Shown: one piece after another, positions 20,987 through 26,054 of the stretch
Layout of the letters: every line of letters starts with the position of its first letter
Numbering within the stretch: the first letter of the stretch is position 1
Assembly (NCBI GenBank): GCA_005778045.1
Contig: SXKQ01000092.1
Coordinates: 1-26,054, forward strand
Direction of reading: 5' to 3'
Source of the DNA: Planctomycetia bacterium
GTDB lineage: Bacteria > Planctomycetota > UBA1135 > GCA-002686595
DNA: 26,054 nucleotides
Notes under the pieces: model-generated
Seen by the model: only the letters and a program-made list of their open reading frames with translations
Told to the model about the DNA's origin: nothing
The model's database searches: none
Made by a program: the position numbers and the translations under genes

Positions 20987-22371
20987 TCCTCTTCGCGCTG
21001 CGCGAGCGCGAGCGAGCGGGGAGAGCCGATTTCGATCAGGGCGAGCCGCGCTCGCTCGCGCACGTTCTCGCAACCTGCGCTCACGTGCAGTTCCGAGATG
21101 GGCTGGACCAGCTCGTCGCGAGCGTCGCCCCGTGTGAGCAGTTCTTCGAGCGCCTCCATGGCGTCGACGCATGCCGCACCCTGTGCGCGCGCAAGAGCCT
21201 GTGCAGACGTCACCTCCAGCCACGCGCGTCGCTCCAGAATCCAGCCGCGCCAGCCCTCCGAGTCACCGCCGAGGTCCTTGCCCGTGATCGAGCGCAGCGC
21301 GTCGCGGGCGCCCGCGCGCACCAGCGCGTCAACATCTTCGAGCGACTCGACCAGCGGATCGACGGCCAGCGTGTCCCGAGCGTTGCCGAGCACGGCGACG
21401 GCACAGCGGCGCAATTTTGGATCATCGTGACGAAGCGACTGTCGCACGAGCGAGAGCGCGCGCGCTCCCAGTGCTGCGCGCGCTGGGCACGAGGGCTGCG
21501 CGAGGGCGGCGAGGATCTCAAGGTCCAGCGAGGCGTCGGAGCCGAGGGCCCGCGCAGCGATGGCCGGGCCACGCGCGTCCCCTGCTTGCGCCCATCCACG
21601 CACCAGCGTGGGCGCGAGCTCTCGCGGCACTCCCGCGAACATCGACTCGAGGTTGCGCTCGCTCGCCCTCGACGACAAGAGAGCCAGCGCCAGCGCGCGC
21701 TCGACGGGCTCGGCGACGAAGCTGCGCGCAAGTTCCGAGGCCTCGAAGCCCCGGGCCAGCCGAACCACCGTCGGCAATGCCAGCTCGCCACCGAGCTCCC
21801 CGGCCAGCTCGACGAGCACGCGGCGCTCGTCGCGCGTCGGTGCCGCGCACTCGACGAGCGCCTGCGCACGCAACGTCGGGGCGTAACGTCCCCATGCATC
21901 GCGCAGCCCGAGCACCCGCAAGTCCCCCGTCGCGGCGTCCTCGCCCTCGGGCCACTCGCCGCGGCCGAGGATGGCGTCGAGCAGGCTCGGCACGAGCTCG
22001 GGCCCGAGTCCCACAGCGACATCGGCCAGAGCGAGCGGCGTGAGGCCCCGAGCGCCTTCCAGCAGCTTCGCCAGCGCTGCGCGCGTATCCGGAACGCTCG
22101 AGACGACAGCGGGAGCCCGACGCGCGAGAGAAACCTGCACGGGTGCAGCTTCGCGCTCGACCGAAGGCGCCAGCATGGCGCTGTCGAAGACAGGAACCTG
22201 CTGAGCGGATTCGCTGGTCTGCTCCTCGGCCAGTTCAGAATTCGAGCGCTCAGCCGGCGTGGGAGGACGAGTGCCCACGCCATTCCGCGGCACGGCCACC
22301 ACCGCGAGCACCGTGAAGACGCTTGCGCCGACCAGTGCTGCCCACGCCACCGTGAGTCGCTGCGCGCTCAT
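20983..22371 (-). CDS. HEAT-repeat protein with N-terminal membrane helix
   Basis: This 462-residue protein starts MSAQRL, with one membrane helix (about 5-28), a Pro/Ser/Glu-rich linker, and then tandem helical repeats such as LVRQSLRHDDPKLRRCAVAV and LVESLEDVDALVRAGARDAL, the HEAT pattern. Such domains bind partner proteins and no enzyme motif is visible. The start was chosen because its ATG overlaps the stop of the PilX-like gene as ATGA; a GTG at 22392 would overlap more and add seven residues. It is last in the pilin operon, where PilY1-type genes often sit in type IV pilus operons, so it may be an assembly or anchoring partner. Its stop lies on a CTAG shared with the convergent propeller gene. 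Confidence 0.75.
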   Translation of the reverse strand: MSAQRLTVAWAALVGASVFTVLAVVAVPRNGVGTRPPTPAERSNSELAEEQTSESAQQVPVFDSAMLAPSVEREAAPVQVSLARRAPAVVSSVPDTRAALAKLLEGARGLTPLALADVAVGLGPELVPSLLDAILGRGEWPEGEDAATGDLRVLGLRDAWGRYAPTLRAQALVECAAPTRDERRVLVELAGELGGELALPTVVRLARGFEASELARSFVAEPVERALALALLSSRASERNLESMFAGVPRELAPTLVRGWAQAGDARGPAIAARALGSDASLDLEILAALAQPSCPARAALGARALSLVRQSLRHDDPKLRRCAVAVLGNARDTLAVDPLVESLEDVDALVRAGARDALRSITGKDLGGDSEGWRGWILERRAWLEVTSAQALARAQGAACVDAMEALEELLTRGDARDELVQPISELHVSAGCENVRERARLALIEIGSPRSLALAQREED

Positions 22372-23816
22372 CGCACCGCCGCCGTGCGCCACGACACGAC
22401 GTTCCAGTCAACCTCTCCGGGCGCCGCGGAGGGAAGGCCCGGCAGGGTGATCGCTCCGCTGACGATGCGGCCGTCGAAGTTGACCGTCAGCTTGGAGTGC
22501 TGCGCTCCGAAGTCGCGGTTGATGCGCACCTGGTTGCCGGCAGTCATGTTGCCGTTGACCGTGACCTTGGCCGAACCACTGGCGGAGAGGTTGTTGTCGA
22601 AGAAGTTGTTCTCGGCGTACATGAACGAATCCATGCGCTCGAGCGTGCCGAAGCTCGGGTCACCGAAGTAGATGTTGCCCGAGTTGGCGACGGCCGAGTC
22701 CTTCATCGCGATCATCGCCAGCGCGCCCGTGCTCGCGTTCTGGTAGAGGATGTTGTCGGATATGTAGATGTTTCCGCATACCACGAAGGTCGCGCGCACC
22801 GAATCGCTGCCGCTGTTGAAGAGCGTGAACGAGAAGATGTTGTTGTTGTGGATCCAGAGGTTGCCATCGATGTAGTAGACCTTGTTGCTCGCGTTGGACC
22901 CGGGGTTGCCGTCGTGGCCCGCGAGCGTGATGCGCGTACCGTTGGCCGGGGCCACCGTCGAACTCGTGCTGACGGACTCGTAGGGATCCTCCAAGAAGTA
23001 GTCGTCCTTCACCGTCGATGACGTGGCCGAGGTGCGGTCGTTGGGGTTCTTGCGGAAGATGTGAGCGGGGCTCGACTCCGATAGCTGCCATGCGCGTCCC
23101 CCGAGCGTGCTGTGAGACTTGTACGTCGCGGAGGAGAACAGCGCGTTGACGTTGTAGTGCGCGGTGGTCGCGTAGCTCATCCCGACGATATCGGGAATCG
23201 ACAAGGTCTTGCCGGTGTCGCCGCTGCCCCCGCTGATCGCGCCCGTCGCGCGGATTTGACCGTTGATCTGGGCCTCGCCCGTGATGAGCACGTTGCGGCC
23301 GCTGTAGATGTTCCCGTTGATCTTGTCGGCCTGGATGCCCGTGCCGCCGAACTTCATGTCGTACAGCGGGTCTCCCGAGACGTTCCCGGCGAAGAGCGCG
23401 CTGTGATAGACGCCGTCGTCGCTGGACTCGAGCACCGCCTGCGTGGCCTGTCGCACGCCCCCGACCTCCGCCGTCGACGTCACCGTGACCGTGCCGTCGT
23501 GCCCGTTCTGGACCCGGTACCAGTAGCCGCCGCCCGAAAACGGCACCGGCGCGGCGTCGCTGCCGACCGCAAGCTCGTCAACCTGCTCGTCCACTGCGCC
23601 AGCGCGCACGGAGTCGATCGCGAGCGAAAGCCCGGCCTCCGCCACGTACAGCGCCCGCGCGGCCTGCTCGTCGCTCTCATTCTCGCGCTTCACGGAGCCG
23701 CTGTAGCTCGAGAGTCCCGCCGCCAGCGCCGCCAGCACCATCACCGCGATCAACGCCACCAGCAGCGCCGAACCCCGTCGACTGCGAACCTTGACCCTCA
23801 TCCGTTGCATGTCCAT
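22368..23816 (-). CDS. PilX-like pilus-assembly/export protein
   Basis: This 482-residue protein begins RSRRGSALLVALIAVMVLAAL, a hydrophobic pilin-like helix preceded by basic residues. It continues with EQAARALYVAEAGLSLAI, the conserved PilX N-terminal pattern. Unlike class III pilins there is no Glu at position +5 after the Gly, as in many PilX proteins. The rest is a beta-rich region with repeating Gly/Asn-rich turns (NGNIYSGRNVLITG, DGNLWIHNNNIF, CGNIYISDNILY), suggesting a beta-helix. The ATG at 23816 is preferred over upstream in-frame codons because TAGGGGAGA lies 5 bases before it and the upstream gene's stop (23828-23830) overlaps this ribosome-binding site. It follows the PilW-like gene and overlaps the HEAT gene. 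Confidence 0.78.
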   Translation of the reverse strand: MDMQRMRVKVRSRRGSALLVALIAVMVLAALAAGLSSYSGSVKRENESDEQAARALYVAEAGLSLAIDSVRAGAVDEQVDELAVGSDAAPVPFSGGGYWYRVQNGHDGTVTVTSTAEVGGVRQATQAVLESSDDGVYHSALFAGNVSGDPLYDMKFGGTGIQADKINGNIYSGRNVLITGEAQINGQIRATGAISGGSGDTGKTLSIPDIVGMSYATTAHYNVNALFSSATYKSHSTLGGRAWQLSESSPAHIFRKNPNDRTSATSSTVKDDYFLEDPYESVSTSSTVAPANGTRITLAGHDGNPGSNASNKVYYIDGNLWIHNNNIFSFTLFNSGSDSVRATFVVCGNIYISDNILYQNASTGALAMIAMKDSAVANSGNIYFGDPSFGTLERMDSFMYAENNFFDNNLSASGSAKVTVNGNMTAGNQVRINRDFGAQHSKLTVNFDGRIVSGAITLPGLPSAAPGEVDWNVVSWRTAAVR

Positions 23817-23827
23817 GTCGTTCTCCC

Positions 23828-24499
23828 CTAGTTTCTCAAATGCACTGTGGTCGTGACCGTGCGCAGCTGCACGCCGCCGCCCGGGGCGCGCGACCCGAGA
23901 GTCACGCGAATCACCACGCTGGCGCCGCCGTTCTGCCACTGCAGGCTGAGGCCGCCCTCGTCGACGAGACCGTTTCCGTTGTCATCGGCGTTGTTGCCGG
24001 CGATCTCGCCCTCGAGCGTCTCCACCACGCTCGCCGCCAGCACGAGCTGGCGCACCGGTGTCGCCGCCGTATCGAGCACGAGGACGACATCGCCCCCGTC
24101 CACGAGGCCGTCGCCGTCGTTGTCGATTCCGTCGTTGGGATCATCCGGGCTCGCCACGCGCGCGATGCGACGCTGCGGTCCTTCTTCGATGACTCCCGCT
24201 CCCACGTCGAAGCCTTCGACCGTACGGTATTCCACCAGCGTTGCCGCGCGCCCGGCCGCGGGCGAAAGCGGCAGGCTGTGGGCCGTCGCGTTCATGAGTT
24301 CGGCGGCGATGCGGTCGACGAGGCGTTGGGCCTTCGCAGCGAGGGCCGACGAGCTCACGCCCGCCTCAGCGGCGGAGCGGCCGCGCTCGGCCACGGTCCC
24401 GATGGCGCCAAGCAAGAGCGCGAGGCACCCGGTTGCGATGACGATCTCGAGCAAGGTCATGCCACGCCGAGCGCGGCGCGCGTTCAGCGGCGTCGGCAC
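23828..24499 (-). CDS. PilW/GspJ-like minor prepilin with Asp-rich loops
   Basis: This 223-residue protein has a class III prepilin leader ending RRG (cleavage after G13), then MTLLEIVIA with Glu at +5, and a hydrophobic helix. Such proteins are cut and N-methylated by prepilin peptidase PilD/GspO and join the tip of a type IV pilus or type II secretion pseudopilus. The globular part contains Asp-rich stretches PNDGIDNDGDGLVDGGD and NNADDNGNGLVDEG, which resemble calcium-binding loops of the EF-hand/dockerin type. The start is GTG at 24499, overlapping the upstream gene by 16 bases; the next ATG is the residue after the cleavage site and would remove the leader. Neighbours are a PilV-like gene before it and a PilX-like gene after. 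Confidence 0.8.
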   Translation of the reverse strand: MPTPLNARRARRGMTLLEIVIATGCLALLLGAIGTVAERGRSAAEAGVSSSALAAKAQRLVDRIAAELMNATAHSLPLSPAAGRAATLVEYRTVEGFDVGAGVIEEGPQRRIARVASPDDPNDGIDNDGDGLVDGGDVVLVLDTAATPVRQLVLAASVVETLEGEIAGNNADDNGNGLVDEGGLSLQWQNGGASVVIRVTLGSRAPGGGVQLRTVTTTVHLRN

Positions 24500-25044
24500 A
24501 GGATCGTCTCCAGGTCGAAGGTCTCGTCCCCACGGGCGCTGCGCCACTCCACGCGCACGCGCACCGGAAGCAGCTCGTAGTCCGCGGCCCGGTTCTGGCC
24601 GTCGATGACACCGTCGGCATTGAGATCTCGCGGCATTCCGAGCGCCGAGTCGATGACGTCCTCGCGCAGCCACTCGACGCCGCCGGCGACGAGCGTCGGA
24701 AAGATCACGCGCCCGCACTGGCCATCCGTGTCACCGGAGCGCGCCCGCAAGCCAGCGACTGCGAAGTTGCAGCCCTGCGCGACGAGTGAGAGTCCGACGT
24801 CGTCCTGCGTGCTCTCGTTGTAGAGCGCAAAGGCCTCGCGGAAGTCGGATGCATAGAGTTCCTCGAGCACGCGCCGCGCGGCCACGCGTGCCTGTGCAGC
24901 GTCGCTCTCGCAGCGCTGCAGCGTGAGTGACGAGAGCATCGCCCCCGCCATTCCAACGGCACCGAGCGTGAGTACGACGCCACCTACGAGCACTTCGAGC
25001 AGCGTGAAACCGCCGCGCTTTCCCCGATGAATTTTGTTCCCCAT
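24484..25044 (-). CDS. PilV/GspI-like minor prepilin
   Basis: This 186-residue protein starts MGNKIHRGKRGG, with a cleavage site after G12 and then FTLLEVLVGGVVLTL, the prepilin N-terminus with Glu at +5. It is processed by prepilin peptidase and would serve in the pilus or pseudopilus tip complex. The C-terminal half includes LNADGVIDGQ, a dockerin-like metal loop. A longer reading from 25197 has no pilin-like sequence before this Met, so ATG at 25044 was chosen. It is the first gene of a four-gene minus-strand operon, 232 bases after the end of the glycyl-tRNA synthetase gene. Type IV pilus PilV and type II GspI cannot be told apart by sequence alone, though the following PilW- and PilX-like genes favour PilV. 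Confidence 0.8.
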   Translation of the reverse strand: MGNKIHRGKRGGFTLLEVLVGGVVLTLGAVGMAGAMLSSLTLQRCESDAAQARVAARRVLEELYASDFREAFALYNESTQDDVGLSLVAQGCNFAVAGLRARSGDTDGQCGRVIFPTLVAGGVEWLREDVIDSALGMPRDLNADGVIDGQNRAADYELLPVRVRVEWRSARGDETFDLETILCRRR

Positions 25045-25145
25045 GCCTGCATCGCCCCGCGCAGCCTGCGAACCACGCGCACGACGACCTCTCCTGAAGT
25101 GGTCTTCGACCAACCAAGAGCCGGGCCCCGAACAGGAAGTTGCAA

Positions 25146-25176
25146 TTACGGATCGCTGTCTGGGTTGCATCCGTAA
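25146..25176. promoter_or_regulatory. perfect inverted repeat upstream of the pilin operon
   Basis: TTACGGAT (25146-25153) and ATCCGTAA (25169-25176) form a perfect 8-bp inverted repeat with a 15-base spacer. It is 102 bases upstream of the PilV-like start and in AT-richer DNA than its surroundings. A dimeric regulator site or an RNA hairpin are both possible; the sequence does not decide between them. Confidence 0.35.
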
Positions 25177-25222
25177 AGACTTTCCAGCTCGCCCCACTGC
25201 GATTCAGGCCTGAAACGCGGCC

Positions 25223-25252
25223 GGCCGCGCGCCCCGAAAGGGCTGCGCGGCC
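25223..25252 (-). terminator. GC-rich hairpin after the glycyl-tRNA synthetase gene
   Basis: GGCCGCGC-GCCC (25223-25234) pairs with GGGC-(T)-GCGCGGCC (25240-25252), a 12-bp stem with one bulged base and a 5-base loop, 24 bases past the glyQS stop. Only a short T run follows on the minus strand, so it is terminator-like but not classic. Confidence 0.45.
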
Positions 25253-25276
25253 GGAGCATGAGCGCGGCTGGGTCGC

Positions 25277-26054
25277 CTACTGGGTCGGACGCTTCCAGCT
25301 GCGCATCGCCGTGCGCAGGTAGGCCTCGAGGTCCGCGATCTTGACGCTTTCCTGCGTCATCGGGTCGCGGTGGCGCACGGTCACGACATCGTGCTTCAGC
25401 GTCTCGCCATCGATCGTGACGCAGAACGGTGTGCCGACCTCGTCCTGGCGGCGGTAGCGCCGGCCGATGGCCGCGCTCTCGTCGTAGAACGTGGTGAAAC
25501 GCGCCTGGCGCAGCATGCGGTCGATCTCGCTCGCCTTCTCGGGCATGCCTTCCTTCTTCACGAGCGGCAGCACAGCCACGGTGATCGGCGCGATCTCCGG
25601 GTGGAAGTGCAGCACCGTGCGGACGTCGCCGTCGGGAAGCGCCTGCTCCTCGTAGGCGTCGATCAGGAAGGTAAGCGCCGTGCGGTCGACGCCCGCGGCG
25701 GGCTCGACGACCCACGGGACGTAGCGCGCCTTCGACTCTGGGTCGAAGTACGACAGATCCTTGCCTGAGGCCGCGGAGTGGCTCTTAAGGTCAAAGTCCG
25801 AGCGGCAGGCGATGCCCTCGAGCTCGCCCCAGCCGAACGGGTACTCGTACTCGACGTCCGTGCAGGCCTTGCAGTAGTGCGCGAGCTTTTCCTGCGGGTG
25901 CTGGTACTTGCGCAGCTTGGCAGGGTCGATGCCGTAGTCGACATACCAGCTGAAGCGCTCGTTGACCCAGTACTCGTACCACTGGTCGTTTTGATCGGGC
26001 GGGATGAAGAACTCCATCTCGGCCTGCTCGAATTCGCGCGTGCGGAACACGAAG
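25277..26054 (-). CDS. glyQS: glycine--tRNA ligase, homodimeric type, C-terminal part
   Basis: This class II aminoacyl-tRNA synthetase charges tRNA-Gly. At least 258 codons are visible and the frame is still open at the right edge, so the N-terminal part lies outside. The visible start FRTREFEQAEMEFF directly follows motif 2 in the single-chain (alpha2) type, as in archaea, eukaryotes and some bacteria, rather than the separate GlyQ/GlyS subunits of E. coli. EPAAGVDRTALTFL is motif 3 with its ATP-binding Arg. LHFHPEIAPITVAVLPL begins the anticodon-binding domain, ending near TMRSWKRPTQ. The two CxxC-type Cys in HYCKACTDVEYEY may be structural. Stop at 25277-25279 is followed by a hairpin and then the pilin operon. 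Confidence 0.93.
   Translation of the reverse strand, partial: FVFRTREFEQAEMEFFIPPDQNDQWYEYWVNERFSWYVDYGIDPAKLRKYQHPQEKLAHYCKACTDVEYEYPFGWGELEGIACRSDFDLKSHSAASGKDLSYFDPESKARYVPWVVEPAAGVDRTALTFLIDAYEEQALPDGDVRTVLHFHPEIAPITVAVLPLVKKEGMPEKASEIDRMLRQARFTTFYDESAAIGRRYRRQDEVGTPFCVTIDGETLKHDVVTVRHRDPMTQESVKIADLEAYLRTAMRSWKRPTQ

Noticed and set aside
22372..22392. Earlier GTG start for the HEAT-repeat gene
   Set aside because: The ATG at 22371 overlaps the preceding stop as ATGA, a normal coupling, and the extra seven residues (AHGGGA-type) add nothing recognisable.

Overview
This is a GC-rich stretch (about 70% by eye) packed with protein genes. No rRNA, tRNA, CRISPR array, insertion sequence or phage gene was seen. 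The best guess for the source is a bacterium of the Planctomycetota. The evidence is: several lipobox-bearing secreted proteins; alkaline-phosphatase-superfamily hydrolases of the 'sulfatase-like' kind; a BNR-repeat lipoprotein ending in a Cys-rich domain I associate with marine planctomycetes; and a PilV/PilW/PilX-like operon whose pilins carry Asp-rich calcium-type loops. Myxococcota or another high-GC Gram-negative lineage cannot be excluded from sequence alone.

Layout from left to right. (1) 1-4198, minus strand: a two-membrane-segment phosphodiesterase/phosphatase-superfamily protein overlaps a small rhodanese by GTGA. A 759-bp gene-free, hairpin-rich stretch follows, then a KptA/Tpt1-type RNA 2'-phosphotransferase with an Arg-rich tail that runs off the left edge. 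(2) 4298-7574, plus strand: a membrane-anchored carboxypeptidase-regulatory-like protein, a FabZ-type hotdog dehydratase and a sulfatase-fold lipoprotein. (3) 12101-7571, minus strand: a bacterial Pus10-type pseudouridine synthase lacking the THUMP region, a polytopic membrane protein with an apparent frameshift, and a BNR-propeller lipoprotein. (4) 12296-20986, plus strand: a DPM1-like polyprenyl-phosphate glycosyltransferase coupled to a GT-C-type membrane protein, then Lgt, an enlarged RNase HII-like protein, a UDP-galactopyranose-mutase/protoporphyrinogen-oxidase-like flavoprotein, and a lipoprotein with fourteen propeller blades. (5) 26054-20983, minus strand: the C-terminal part of glycyl-tRNA synthetase, then PilV-, PilW- and PilX-like proteins and a HEAT-repeat membrane protein in an overlapping operon.

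Themes. RNA-modification genes of mainly archaeal/eukaryotic distribution (KptA, Pus10) occur in one bacterial window, alongside a homodimeric-type glycyl-tRNA synthetase. Envelope biogenesis is the other theme: Lgt itself, at least three of its likely lipoprotein substrates, lipid-linked sugar transfer, and minor pilins. No classic defence or mobile system is present. The items most worth a second look are the THUMP-less Pus10, the back-to-back stem-loops at 922-1035, the 38-40-residue repeats in the GT-C protein tail, the frameshift near 10436-10455, and two convergent gene pairs that stop on one shared CTAG.
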